This document shows, piece by piece, positions 1-10,324 of a DNA stretch of 64,000 nt (within the stretch, counting starts at the first letter, position 1; the number at the start of each line of letters is the position of its first letter). A program made the translations under genes and the position numbers. Source of the DNA: Triticum aestivum (Eukaryota; Streptophyta; Magnoliopsida; Poales; Poaceae). Below the pieces are notes generated by a model, which was not told where the DNA came from, made no database searches, and was given only the letters and a program-made list of their open reading frames with translations. The DNA is taken from positions 355,310,696 to 355,374,695 of the forward strand of contig NC_057808.1 in assembly GCF_018294505.1 (NCBI RefSeq), read 5' to 3'.

Positions 1-704
1 GACACAATACACAAAGGGGACCAATAAACCAGGATGGAGGTAGTACTAGTAAGCAAGCTTCACCTCGTCGTGTGAGCCACCGCGCCCGTGGGCGGGGGAG
101 ACGGTGTAGTAAGCAAGCTTCTCCTTGTTCTGTGAGTTGACGGGGCACATCAAAAGTAATACGTACATAGCATCTTGAGTGTATATAGCCTTGCCTAAGG
201 TAGGCCCCACATGGTTTGCCTCTTTTTAAAAATAATGCGTCAAGTCGCAATTTGTTTGTTCACCCATGGTAGACGATCCTCCATCAAGTGGACAACCAGT
301 ACACGTGTCAAATTACCACGTGGGCAGCCTTTTCGTACAGAAATGAGCTCCATCGTGTACCCGCGCGGGTGTGGTTGGGAAAGAGACGGGAGTACGTGCG
401 TCGTGCGTGCACCTCTTCTCTTCGTGCACGTCCCCCACCTATGTGGGTGTGTGCGAGAGAGATACAAACCTAGACATAATGCGCCGTCCATCCCCATGCC
501 TTCGCCCAGTCTGACCACCAGTCACCACCACGCCCCACTCCTCCTCACCTTATCTCTCATCTTTCTCGAGATATCATTTTTTCGGTGAAATTCTCGAGAT
601 ACCATTTTTCTGATAAAATTCTCAAGATATCATTAGTTTTTACACATGGGATTACTCCTGCATGGGTCAATCACAACAGGTATTTTGTAAAAAAAATGCA
701 TCTT
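1..704. other. No gene seen; probable Helitron interior
   Basis: No convincing coding region. The motif GTAAGCAAGCTTC appears twice (near 49 and 109). At 560-640 a short degenerate tandem repeat reads TTCTCGAGATAYCATTTTT three times. The Helitron 3' end at 737 suggests that this stretch is Helitron interior, but no 5' TC terminus could be placed. Confidence 0.4.
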
Positions 705-737
705 GATGTTCCGTCCAATGCACGGGCATCTTGCTAG
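705..737 (+). mobile_element. Helitron 3' terminus
   Basis: The sequence has an imperfect hairpin (CCGTCCAATGCACGG), then GGGCATCTTG and the terminal CTAG, followed by T. Plant Helitrons end in CTRR preceded by a short GC-rich hairpin and insert between A and T, which fits here. One stem base (C instead of G) breaks the palindrome, so the copy is probably old. The element body lies to the left and its 5' end is not identified. Confidence 0.55.
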
Positions 738-1171
738 TCCATGAAAACAACACATGGCAAAATTTCACGGCGAAGGAGGGATTTGAATCTGCTGGGAGGG
801 GCTGTCTGGATCTTGCCCGGGGTAGCCAAAATATTGGCGACCCCTTTGTCCACCGGTGCCTTTGCCACCGATTAACGAGGAATGGCTCGAGTGCTCATGC
901 ATCCTCCAGCGCGTACGTTGGAGACGAGCTCGCAGGAGCTGTGCTTTTTTTGTCCCACCACGCCGCCGGACTCGGCCGCAGACCGATCGGCGACCCGCAT
1001 ATTACGCAATCCAACCGTAGCCGCACACATTCTGACAGCAACTTAACCAACCGGACGAAAGTCATGCAAACACGGCGATATTTCATATAAACAATGACGG
1101 AATTCATATAAAATACCGGATTTTCATACAAACATGACGGATTTCATTACATTCAAATCAAGTAAGCGGTG
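738..1171. other. Nothing recognised
   Basis: No supported gene. At 1075-1150 there is a short degenerate tandem motif (TTCATATAAAcAATGACGGAAT and variants, three copies) with a period of about 25 bases. Confidence 0.3.
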
Positions 1172-1877
1172 CTAGTTCTGGACAGCACAGGTATATAATA
1201 CCTGGCCTAAATGGTCGCCCACCAATCCATTTGTGTTCCTCATGTCCGGCAGCACGATCACCGGACTGCCGGGAGCCCCCGAGGTATATGCTTCAGCGCA
1301 AAGGACAGCTCGCTTCCCCACTGCCGAAGCCAAAGATGATGGTGGAAGGGGGCTTCTCTGCTTCGGTGGAGCCCGTGCGGGGTCGACAAAGGTCCTCGCA
1401 ACAAAAGGATCCGGCAAGACACCTGCTGTGTACGCCGGTGTTGCCTCTGCGGTGGCCTTCATGGGACCCAAGCGGCGACGGCCTCCCATGTTCTACTTCT
1501 CCTCGATGATGGCGGCGGACGCGGAGGCGCTGGCCACCGACTCGTGGCTCTCCGCGCACCCGGCTTCTGTCTCTGCTTGCATGGCGCGGCCGCCGGCTTG
1601 GGAGTCTCGGCCACAGAAACAGGAGACGCGGTCGCAGACACGGTAGCCATGGTACGAGGCGGCGGCGTGGACGGCAGCGACGACGCTCGTGCGCCGCTCC
1701 TCGTCGAGTTGGCCTGGAGCGGCGAGTTGCTGAACCGCGCACCGACTTGGGGCGGCAACTGGCTCCGTCGGGCGAGGGGAGGGAGGTGGATCAGCGAGCT
1801 GCATAGCTCGTATCCGGCGGGCTCGGTGGGCGACCCAGCCGGCTTGGATGCGGGATAACTACTCTTCGTAAGCCATT
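1172..1877 (-). pseudogene. Decayed GC-rich coding-like region, unknown product
   Basis: On the minus strand two open stretches follow each other. One (1804 to 1493) has an Ala/Arg-rich segment with the phrase DEERRTSVVAAVHAAASYHG and ends in a stop after AAIIEEK. The other (1489 to 1172) starts almost at once and contains PSSLASAVGKRAVLCAEAY and SPVIVLPDM. A TATA-like TATTTAAA on the minus strand near 1955 and an ATG at 1877 with an early stop look like a gene 5' end. I do not recognise the family. It may be a captured host-gene fragment inside a transposon, or chance open frames in GC-rich DNA. Confidence 0.25.
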
Positions 1878-2521
1878 GTAAGAGTGGACAAAATGGTGAA
1901 GGAGGAGATAGGGGAGCGGCGGAGGTGTGCGATTCATGGCCGACATTTGGCGTCGTTTAAATAGGAGATTAAATAGACGGCGGACGGGAGGATCTCGGCC
2001 GGCGTTGCGTTTAATGCCGGCCCAGTCATGAACGGACGTGTGTCCAGAGTGGGTTTCTCGGCTTCATATGGGTTTCATGGAGGCGTTTGAATGCGGCAAG
2101 GAGGCGTGTTCAGCCGGGCGTGCATCGAGTGGCGCCCTCGACTCTGACGTACGACACCGCGCCGTTCTTCCACTGACATGTGGGCTCTTTGGGTACATGG
2201 CCTGCATGTCAGTGACCCAACGCAGGCAGCGCACGACAGAGGAACTTTTGGTGGGCCAGGGCAGTCAGAAATGGGCATTTGATAACTGATGACTGTTCAT
2301 GGAGTGTGACGTCATCTATTTCATCTAGATAAGCCTACTGTATAATGTAAGAGAATTTTAAAATTTTCATATATACGTTGATAGCCCGTTCGATATGTTG
2401 TGATTCATAAAGACCGCTGCAAACATCAATGTTCTGCTTATCATAGATAAGATTGATTAATACCCGTAACAATCCATGTCCTTAACAAAGGGTGCATGCA
2501 CATATAGGTTGAGCTTGTGTC
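1878..2521. other. No gene seen
   Basis: The left part is promoter-like if the minus-strand block at 1172-1877 was once a gene (TATTTAAA near 1955). The rest shows no supported coding region or repeat. Confidence 0.3.
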
Positions 2522-2755
2522 TTGCGTCGTGTGCATGCAGGCGGGCGAGTGTTGCGTGCGTGCATGTGTACGTTTCAGTGTTTCATGCATGTGTGCGTAA
2601 GTGCGTGTGTTCATGAGTGCATGTGTACGTGTCAGTGTTGCATGCCTGCATGCGTGCGTGTGTTTGTTATGTGTACGTGTCAGTGTTGCACACCTGCATG
2701 CATGCGTGTGTTCGTGCGAGTGTTGCGTGCGTGCATGTGTACGTGCGGGGTGAGG
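2522..2755. repeat. GTGCATG-rich minisatellite
   Basis: Degenerate tandem repeat of roughly 55 bases, about four copies. Each carries GTGCATGTGTACGTGTCAGTGTT followed by a CATGCATGCGTGTGT run. The alternating purine-pyrimidine tract is full of CATGCA, the RY motif. The 112-residue open frame across it is a by-product of the repeat. Confidence 0.6.
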
Positions 2756-3127
2756 CTACACGTCAGTCGACTGACTTTTTCATCTCTGGTCAGTAGATTT
2801 TCCAGCCGTTGGATACGAAATCAAGGGCCTGCAGTTTATCTTCAATCTCCACACCCCTGAGCCGCCAGCCACCACCGGCCGAACCGCCGTCCGCCGCCGC
2901 CCTCGGCCGGCCCGCGCGGCCACGCCGCCCCGCCCGCCCTGAAACCACTCCCCACCGCCGGTCCGCCGCCGCCCCGGCCATCCCTCTAGGCCCCCCGCGC
3001 CGAGCTTTTTCTCCGGCGATCCCCACACCACCGCCCAATCACCGCGCCCCCCACCGCCTGCGACTGCCAACCAGAGGTCTCACGACTTTGAATCCCCACC
3101 GACCACTAATTTATTACCATCTCTGTC
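2756..3127. other. GC-rich block, no recognised gene
   Basis: Starts with the palindrome GTCAGTCGACTGAC near 2763, then a CCG-rich stretch open in several frames on both strands (Pro/Arg/Ala-rich). No domain is recognisable. It could be a captured 5' exon or UTR fragment. Confidence 0.3.
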
Positions 3128-3489
3128 CTTCGTATACGCGCTGACGGGTGGGCCCTATGGTAATGTGCGCTGCTGAATGTGGACCTTTTGACTGGTCAAT
3201 TGATCGTGTCATCGACAAATTACGGAGTTGTATCGTGAGCCAGTGACCATATGATCACCCTAAAATGTATTTTATTAACACAGTACAGACTCAAACTACC
3301 ATTTCTTTTTTTCATATACGCGCTGACAGGTGGGCCCCACAGTTACGCGCACCGATGGTGCAACACTAGTTGCACCACGTGGAACGTTTGACTGGTCAAT
3401 TGATTGTCTCGTCAAAAAAATACGGAGTTGTACGGGTGAGCCAGTGACCGTTTAAACACGACTTGTATTTTTTAACACGGTACAGACGC
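3128..3489. repeat. Tandem duplication of flank plus SINE tail
   Basis: 3128-3292 and 3314-3489 are two diverged copies of one segment. Both contain TATACGCGCTGACRGGTGGGC, TTGACTGGTCAATTGAT, ACGGAGTTGTA and GAGCCAGTGACC, and both end with the start of a SINE tail (AACACRGTACAGAC). The duplicated unit crosses the junction between host sequence and SINE, so the duplication came after the SINE insertion. Confidence 0.65.
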
Positions 3490-3773
3490 AAGCGCTCATA
3501 TATACGCGCAAGCACTCACCGCTATAAGCGCACACACGCAGACCCTACCCCTATGAGCACCTTTGAGAGAGTGAGCCAGCATATGATCTTGAGATTTTAT
3601 GAAGTCACCATAGGTGCCTCGTAGTCGAGTGGAATGTCTCCTCCCACTGAACGCACATCACCAAAAAAATACTGAAATTAACCCAAGATAAAGGCGAGCA
3701 CCAGGACTTTAACCCTGGTGGGCTCGAGAAACCACTGTCCTCCTAACCATCCAACCAGGTTGGTTAGCACCAC
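3469..3773 (-). mobile_element. tRNA-derived SINE
   Basis: Read on the minus strand, the 5' end (right side) has an A-box-like TGGTTAGGAGGACAGTGG and a B-box-like CCAGGGTTAAAGTCCTGG, as in tRNA-headed SINEs. A body (GATGTGCGTTCAGTGGGAGG) and a 3' tail ending near TCTGTACCGTGTTAAAAAA follow. A 9-base target duplication AAAATGTAT lies at 3774-3782 and again at 3262-3270, left of the duplicated tail. A paralogous empty site lies at about 3950-3980 in the neighbouring repeat, which supports a real insertion. Confidence 0.6.
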
Positions 3774-3785
3774 AAAATGTATGTG

Positions 3786-4050
3786 GTGACTGTGATGAGC
3801 TTATTCTGAAGTCCAGTGACCATATCGTGCTTTCTCTTCAAATACAATGACCGTAAGTGTCGTCAACAAAATAGGGAGCACGCATCAAATACAATGTCCG
3901 TCAGTGTCATCAACAAAATACAGAGATGTGTCATGATCTAGATACCGTATGATCACCACGAGAATGTATACGGTGACCGTAATGAGCATATTCTGAAGTC
4001 CAGTGACCGTATAGTGCTTTCGCTTGAAATACAGTGAACGTCACGCGTGA
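3786..4050. repeat. Degenerate direct repeats, SINE empty-site copy
   Basis: GAGCWTATTCTGAAGTCCAG and nearby sequence occur at about 3797 and 3985. ATCAACAAAATA with GTATGATCACC occurs here and in the 3128-3489 repeat. These are further copies of the segment that took the SINE, so the stretch from 3128 to 4050 began as one tandem array. Confidence 0.55.
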
Positions 4051-4539
4051 ATGTGTCATGGACATGCATACTTTTAGAGGGCCGAGAGATAGTTTGTGTG
4101 CGTACGTGAAAGTGGTGTAGAAAGAGGGGGTGTCCGGTGGAGACAAGGATAGATATGCCCTTCGTTTCTCTTTCCCGTGACTAATGTTTTAGGAGAAAAT
4201 ATAAACATTCACAATGCAGAACAAATATTTTTGGATGCACCATGCAATTAACTTTCATGTATAACATTGTACTATTATATATGCTTATTTTCTTAGTGGC
4301 CGATTGTGTGTGTCGTGTGGTGGGCACATCATTTCTAGTTGGGGTGGGCACATCATTTCTTGTTGTGGTGGGCCAACATGAGGACTCATGGGTCGGTTCC
4401 ATCCTGCGCCACATAGGTTGGACCGAGACGCATTATACGAAGACCCATGTGGAGGACTCGGTGTACAACACGAAGCTACCACAGTCGTGGAGGACTCTAT
4501 CCCCACTGGTGATAAGCTGACTATATATGATTTGTAACC
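4051..4539. other. No gene; small direct repeat
   Basis: A 24-base motif (GGTGGGCACATCATTTCTWGTTG) is repeated in tandem at 4319-4367. Nothing else is recognised. The right part may be the 5' portion of the LTR remnant that follows. Confidence 0.35.
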
Positions 4540-4770
4540 CTAGGCCCCGAGTATGTTATAGAAGCCTGGGGCTAGTTCGTCGATAATACACACACACGCA
4601 CAATGTCTGGTATTCACGTGTACTTTGTACATAGCCCTATCACTAATATACAGTACCAGGAGTAGGCTTTTTCCTCAACTGCAAGGGTCCGAACTTGGGT
4701 AAAACTTTGCCTCGTATTACCATCCAGCCTAACAGTCAGGGATATCCTGCCGAATGATCTGATGGAATCA
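4540..4770 (+). mobile_element. Gypsy LTR-like remnant (3' part)
   Basis: Contains GGTCCGAACTTGGGTAAAAC, CCTCGTATTACCATCCAGCC and TAACAGTCAGGGAT. The order matches the 3' part of the gypsy LTR at 58781-59248 (CCCGAACCTGGGTAAACA, then TGTTACCATCCGCC). Neither terminus nor a target duplication can be placed, so this is a truncated or badly decayed copy. Confidence 0.35.
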
Positions 4771-5110
4771 CATCTGCCAACTACTAAGAGAGAGGTGTGT
4801 CTGTGGGGGCGGGGGCAATGTGCGCGAGAGAGGCCTAAAGATAATGTGCGTGCGGGAGACATGTAGGCACATATATGTGCGTATAGAGGGCTCGTAGAGA
4901 CCGTGCGTGTGTATGTATGCATGTGAGAGAAATAGTGTTTTCCAACTGAGATTATTGAAAGGAGTGGTACATAGTAGTCAGAAAGAGAGAGAGAGATATA
5001 GAGAGTGTGTGCGTGAGACACCCTGACACCCAGGGAGAGATTGTGAGCATGTGTGAAAGAGAAATGCCGATGTATATAAAGTGTGTGCACTTATGCGTTA
5101 GATAGAGAGA
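4771..5110. repeat. GA/GT-rich low-complexity tract
   Basis: Long imperfect runs of GAGA and GTGTGT with scattered TATATA and GTGCGTG. The 158-residue minus-strand open frame here is made of these repeats (His/Thr/Leu/Ser-rich) and is not a gene. Confidence 0.5.
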
Positions 5111-5932
5111 TATATAGCGCGTTTGTGAGAACGGGCCGAGGCATAGTGCATCTACGTGTAAAAGGCGGTTCTACGCATTAAATTAAAATATAAATGGCAT
5201 TATTATTTTTGGATGAGATCATGAATTTTTCAATTCGGGTATGAACGAAAATCGGTCTATCAGACACCCATACTCTATTGAATTCTAGCATGTGCATGTG
5301 TTTATTTCATATTATCGATCCATAAAGTGATAGCGGTTTGAAATATAGGCAATGCATTGCTTTTGAAATTGATATATAAACATTAATTAGTGCACTCCAT
5401 GTTGCCAGTGTGAAGCATTTTATACATTTGTCACTTACATGGATACATTCCAAATTGCTAGCTATCAAATAGAATACATGTTGAATTCAACATAAAGGGG
5501 GTTTCGAAGATTCGAATTCATAGGAAGTGAATTCATCTATTTGAACCCGAGATAATGGCATTTGTAAATCAGATCTAAAAGGGGGCATCAATCTTTGTTG
5601 TGCGTTTGAACATGCTATATATTCATACGGATGTCTAACTATTTTTTTGCAACCAAGGAGATTATATCTGGAACCATGCACGAACTGAGGTAAGTTGCAT
5701 ATTTTTTAATATATACTCGTGTACAATGTATATTCAAATGTACCCCCTCCATTCCAAAATAATTGTAGTTTTAGGATTTTCAAGAGTAATGATTTGTGAA
5801 GTTTGACAAATCCTGAAAGTTCAATTCAAGAGAACCGAAAACGTTAATGCTTCTGCTCCCAAATATTGAACGAAGCGCCAAATAAGCCTCTGGTCACCCG
5901 AAACCACGCGAGACTAATGTTTGGTGGTAGGA
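5111..5932. other. AT-rich spacer; possible half MITE
   Basis: No gene is seen. Near 5742 there is a Stowaway-like end (CCCCCTCCATTCCAAAATAA after TA), but I find no matching inverted end downstream, so a full MITE is not called. Confidence 0.3.
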
Positions 5933-6297
5933 AATTACTGTCCTGACTCTGGCACGTATAGCCTATCGGCTCAATGTCCAAAGGTCTAAACCGGGGTACG
6001 TTTGTAACTTCACCAAGACGCCAGTCTCAACCGCCTCCGAGAAGCATTCATACGCCGTGGGCGCCTAAACACCCATGCGCTTGGCCAAAATCTATCCCGC
6101 CCACCATTTGGGACACATGAGATTACTGTCCTACCCCAACCCGCAATATGTCCAAAATTTTAGATGGGGGCAAAGTTTGTAACTTTCCCCAAATTTCAAA
6201 CAAGCGCGTCCCAAACTGAAGCATTGTTCACCCTTAGTCCCCCTCCCTCCGTTTCCCCATTCATACTCCGTGGGCGCCAAAACGCCCTCTCCACCAG
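5933..6297 (+). promoter_or_regulatory. Tandem-duplicated 5' flank of the CACTA-linked gene
   Basis: Two diverged copies (about 5933-6087 and 6121-6297) share, in the same order, ATTACTGTCCT, AATGTCCAAA, TTTGTAACTT, GAAGCATT and CATTCATACNCCGTGGGCGCC. They lie just upstream of the first ATG of the gene that follows, so they probably are its promoter and 5' UTR, duplicated once. No clear TATA box is visible. Confidence 0.4.
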
Positions 6298-6364
6298 CCG
6301 CGAAACCCCAGCCTCCTCCGTCCTCCACCCCATCGCGCCCAATCCACCGCCGCCCTCCTCCATC

Positions 6365-6835
6365 ATGCCGGAGCCGAGTCGTCATCCAAAGCAACCGCAA
6401 CTGCAACGCCCTCAAGGACTTAGCAGCTGAAGCCTAGCCAGAGCTGCCTCCACGACGCCGACACCGACGTGCGCCGTACCAGAACCACTTTGACCACGCC
6501 GTTGTGCGCCTCACCGCTGCCGCTCCACTATCGCAACCGTCCACCGCACCGGAGCTGTTCCCGCTACGCCGTCGTTCGCGCCTCGGATCTGGTTCCCCGC
6601 TGCCGACAGACGGCCACCGCACCACACTCAACAACTTGGCCATGGGTTCGTCCAAGGCTCCACCGTCCTCCACAACTTCTCATTTCCAGCGAACCACATG
6701 ATCATTGGAAAAACAGAAGGAGGACACCGTATTCATCCCACGAAAGAAACTAGTTGAGCACTTCGTACTGCATCTTCTTTGTGATACTAAATGCCCAGGG
6801 TTTCCTCCCATTTACCATTTCACCTTTGCTAGAGG
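6365..6835 (+). pseudogene. Probable 5' exon region of the CACTA-linked gene
   Basis: An ATG at 6365 (MPEPSRHPKQPQ) opens a frame that stops at 6430. Other frames stay open across the GC-rich stretch to about 6750 and contain Pro/Thr/Arg-rich sequence, then a basic segment NRRRTPYSSHERN. A GT or AG boundary is not clear. The compositional drop near 6760 and the position just after the duplicated flank suggest a first exon with at least one frameshift. No domain is recognisable. Confidence 0.3.
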
Positions 6836-7471
6836 TCAGTAGCCCGCCTGGATGTCAATTCAGGGTCAGTCGAATCGCAATTAAAAGAAGCAGCACATGC
6901 TTAGGCGCGCGGAGCACCTAGTCCGCCTGTTCGCCGGGGAAGCGACGCATCGGTGTCTATCATAGGGTGTGGGGCGCAGGAGCTGCTCGCACCCGATCTG
7001 GAGGTCGGCGGGGCTTGAAGGGATAGCCGGGGGGTGGTGCCAAGCACGATGGTGTGGTGAGGTCGAGGGGAGGGCGGAGGCAGGGGACTGGGCCGGTGGT
7101 CGCTGGCGTTTCGAGGAAGATCGTAATAGTGACTAGCTGGAGGTAGATGAAGGCGATCTGCCCGTTCTTTGTACATCGGACGGTGCAGAAAAAATGGACT
7201 GACCTATTTGTTTTCAGTCGACTGTTATTTTCATAGGATGACACCTTTTGGTGTGCTGGAGGAGCATCTGCATTTCCCGGCCATCCCTGTGCTCATATTT
7301 AAAAATCCTAGAATCTAGTAATTTCGTGTGCCATGCATGTTGTAGAGCTATCATATGTCTCCCATCATTTATTTCTCACCGACCTGCTATCTGCTACCTT
7401 TACATTGTACTACTTGTGCACACAATTCATCCATACTCACACTATTATTTTTTTATGCATGGGTATTTCAG
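6836..7471. other. Probable first intron with GC-rich insert
   Basis: 6901-7180 is GC-rich and open on the minus strand (91 residues, Pro/Ser/Arg-rich) with no recognisable domain. From 7200 on it is AT-rich and ends in a branch/pyrimidine-type stretch before the AG at 7470-7471. No gene is called. Confidence 0.3.
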
Positions 7472-7644
7472 ACTCTGACGCAGTGTTGATGAATACAAAA
7501 AAGAAAAGACAGAAGTCGCTCCAGTGTAATTCGAAGATAAGCACTAAGCGTCTCAGCGCTCTAAAGGGTGCAGTGCCAGCAGATGGAGACAGTAAACGTT
7601 GCTCTGCAGTTGATGATCTCAATTGCCACACACAATCACCCCAG
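7472..7644 (+). CDS. Array exon 1 (type A-like)
   Basis: Acceptor TATTTCAG ends at 7471 and donor CAG|GTGCTT follows 7644. It is open in the frame SDAVLMNTKKKRQKSL, continues with a Lys/Ser-rich segment and ends SAVDDLNCHTQSPQ. The Lys-rich start could be a nuclear localisation signal. It is the most diverged unit of the array. Confidence 0.45.
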
Positions 7645-7872
7645 GTGCTTGCTTTAACTTTGCGCTGTCAAATGTGGTTGCATGTTGCATATGGTGTCTA
7701 GTTTGTATTGCTTCCAATTTGGTTAAATTGCATCAGCTTACTTTACACAATATACCTTTGATAATGACATGCCTTCCTATTTTTGATACATACTACATAT
7801 GTCTATTAACCATGTTCGTACATCAAACTAATGCTCTTTTGTATCCCTCATCAATCACTTATGATGAGACAG

Positions 7873-8025
7873 TCACCCCAGTGGGTTACTGTGAGATGCG
7901 CTACTCGTTTAAAGAGTGCAGTGTCATCCTCCCCACATGATTCTCAAGAAACAGCAAGGCTAAATGAAGATAGTTAACATAGCTCTGTAGTTGATGACCG
8001 CAATTCCCCCACACCACCATCACAG
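7873..8025 (+). pseudogene. Array exon 2 (type A, one stop)
   Basis: Encodes RLKSAVSSSPHDSQETARLN, then EDS and a TAA stop, then HSSVVDDRNSPTPPSQ before the donor. The sister copy at 9457-9609 has GAACGT where this one has TAACAT, so the stop is a local mutation. Confidence 0.45.
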
Positions 8026-8578
8026 GTGCTTGATCTTACTTTGCAGTGTGATATGTGGTTGCATGTTGCATATGGTGTCTACCTTGTAATGCTTCTAATT
8101 AGGGTAAATTTCATCTGCTTAGTTAACACATTATACCTGTGAATATGACATGCCTTCCTGTTTTTGGTACATATTACGTCTTTCTATTAACCATGTTCTA
8201 ACATCAAACTACATTTCTTGTGTATCCCTCACCAATCACTTTTGATGAGACACCTTCAAGTTGACAATCCAATATTGGTTGCATCTTGCATATCATTTCA
8301 AACATGTATTGCCTCTAATTTGCTGAAGTGCCACTTATAATGAGACACATCTAACTTGGTAGAGTGATTTTGGTTGGATCTTTCATATGGTGTCTAGATT
8401 GCATTGCTTCCAATTTGTTGAAATGCCTTCGGCTTAGCATTTTTCGTACATATTCCATCCTCCTACAATGTGGTTGCCATACATAAAAGTTGTGTTTGTC
8501 AGTATCATGCATCAACGAATTTGGAAGTGCTAATTTCATTCCTTTTTCTTGTGTGTTTACTTGACAAGGCAAAATCTA

Positions 8579-8706
8579 AAAGGAAGAAGGCATGGAATGA
8601 TGGTGGTCCTCTGGATTAACCGAAACATATGATCTCTGCAGATTCTCCTGCTACTCCTACTGCAGTGCAAGTTCCAAATCTCATCTCCCCTACTCCACAA
8701 CCCCAG
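8579..8706 (+). pseudogene. Array exon 3 (type B, one stop)
   Basis: Acceptor TTGACAAG ends at 8578. Reads AKSKRKKAWNDGGPLD, then TAA, then PKHMISADSPATPTAVQ and a SPTPQPQ end. Other type B copies have a Gln codon (CAA/CAG) next to this position. Confidence 0.45.
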
Positions 8707-8891
8707 GTGCTTGCTCTAACATGGCAGTGTGATATCTGGTTGCATGTTGCATATGGTGCCTATCATGTATTGCTCCTAATTTGTTAAATTGCATCTCCTT
8801 AGCTTACACATTATACATGTGAATATGACACGCCTTCCTATTTTTGGTACATACTACATTTGCCTATCACACCATGTTCTTACATCAAACT

Positions 8892-9408
8892 TGTTGAGGA
8901 TATAGACCTTAGAGTCACCCGCCAGGAGGGGCCGGGTTACTCGTACGGTCGTTGCCAGAAGCCCGGAGCTAAGTTTTAAGATGATGGGCCAGAGATGGGC
9001 TGAGACCCGGATATGGCTTAAGGCCCGTAGTTACAATCATTACTATAATAGAACTTGTAGTGTAAGGCAAGTATTGTTTAGAGTCCGAGCCGGACACTCT
9101 TATGAGCCGGCCGGGACTCTAAGGGCTGCTGGACGTCAGCCTCCCTGTATAAAGGGACGACCCGGCAGCGGTTTAAGGGCAAGAACGAGATCATCGAGAG
9201 CCGGGGATAGCTGTTTAGCTCCTGGCGATCGTAACCCTAATCAATATCACCTCAAACTGGACGTAGGCTTTTACCTTCACCATAAGGGGCCGAACCAGTA
9301 TAAACCCTCGTGTTCCTTGTCCCGCATAACCCCTTCAAGCTTCCTAGTTGCGATGGCTCCACGACTAAGTCCTAGCCCAAGGACATCTGCCGTGACAATT
9401 CCACGACA
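8892..9408 (+). mobile_element. Solo LTR (517 bp) in an intron of the exon array
   Basis: Starts TGTTGAGG and ends CACGACA, flanked by a perfect 5-base duplication AAACT at 8887-8891 and 9409-9413. Contains a TATA-like GTATAAA near 9148. The sequence around it matches the introns of the neighbouring units, so the empty site is known from paralogues. No internal retrotransposon domain is present, which is typical of LTR-LTR recombination. Family not named; plus orientation is inferred from the TATA box. Confidence 0.8.
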
Positions 9409-9456
9409 AAACTACTGTTCTTGTGTATCCTGCATCTATCGCTTATGATGAGACAG

Positions 9457-9609
9457 TCACACCCGTGGGTTAGTATGAGACGCGCTACTCTTATAAAGAG
9501 TGCAGTTTCATCCTCTCCACATGATTCTCAAGAAACAACAAGCCTAAATGAAGATATTGAACGTAGCTCTGTACTTGAAGACCGCACTTCCCCTACACCA
9601 CCATCGCAG
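9457..9609 (+). CDS. Array exon 4 (type A, open)
   Basis: Open throughout: MRRATLIKSAVSSSPHDSQE, then TTSLNEDIERSSVLEDRTSPTPPSQ in shorter pieces. Donor CAG|GTGCTTGC. Closest relative in the window is exon 2. The interval from exon 3 to exon 4 equals the interval from exon 1 to exon 2 (381 bases) once the solo LTR and its duplication are removed. Confidence 0.5.
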
Positions 9610-10174
9610 GTGCTTGCTCTAACTTCGCAGTGTGATATGTTGTTGCATGTTGCATACGGTGTCTAGCTTGTAATGCTTCTAATTAGGGTAAATTGCATCA
9701 GCTTAGTTTACACATTATACCTGTGAATATGACATGCCTTCCTATTTTTGGTACACACTACATCTATGTGTTAACCATGTTCTTACATTAAACTACCTCT
9801 CTTCTGTATCCTGCATCAATCACTTACGATGAGACACCTTTATTCGTTGCATATTGCATATTATTTCTAGCCTGTTGCTATGTATTGCTTCTAATTTGGT
9901 CAAATACATTTGTTAGGCCACCCTTTTAATTTGGCAGGGTGATATTGGTTTCATCTTTCATATGGTTTCTAGCTTGCATTGCTTCTAACTAGTTCAAACA
10001 CCTTGTGCTTAGTTTACACTCTATACATCATACATGTCAATATGTCATGCCATCCTGTTTTTCATACATATTCCATCCTCCTATCATGCGGCTGTCTTGT
10101 TCGTCAGTATCATGCATCAATGAGTTCTGAAGAGCAAATTTTATTCCTTTTTCTTGTGGATTTGACTTGATAAG

Positions 10175-10324
10175 GCAAAATCAAAAAAGAGGAAGGAAAA
10201 GAGTAAGGAAGGCGATGATGGTGGTCCTCTGCAGCAACGTAAATGGAGCATCTGTGCGGATTCTTCTTGTACTACTAGTGCATTACAAGTTCGAAGTTTC
10301 CGCTCCCCTACTCCACCATCCAAG
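10175..10324 (+). CDS. Array exon 5 (type B, open)
   Basis: Acceptor TTGATAAG ends at 10174. Encodes AKSKKRKEKSKEGDDGGPLQ, then a QRKWSICADSS segment and an SFRSPTPPSK end; the last codon is AAG before GTGCTTGC. The basic start is a plausible nuclear localisation signal. Confidence 0.5.

Noticed and set aside
4614..5090. 158-codon minus-strand open frame
   Set aside because: Made of GA/GT low-complexity sequence, with no domain.
5740..5830. Stowaway MITE
   Set aside because: Only one end (CCCCCTCCATTCCAAAATAA) is visible. The facing end and the second TA are not found.
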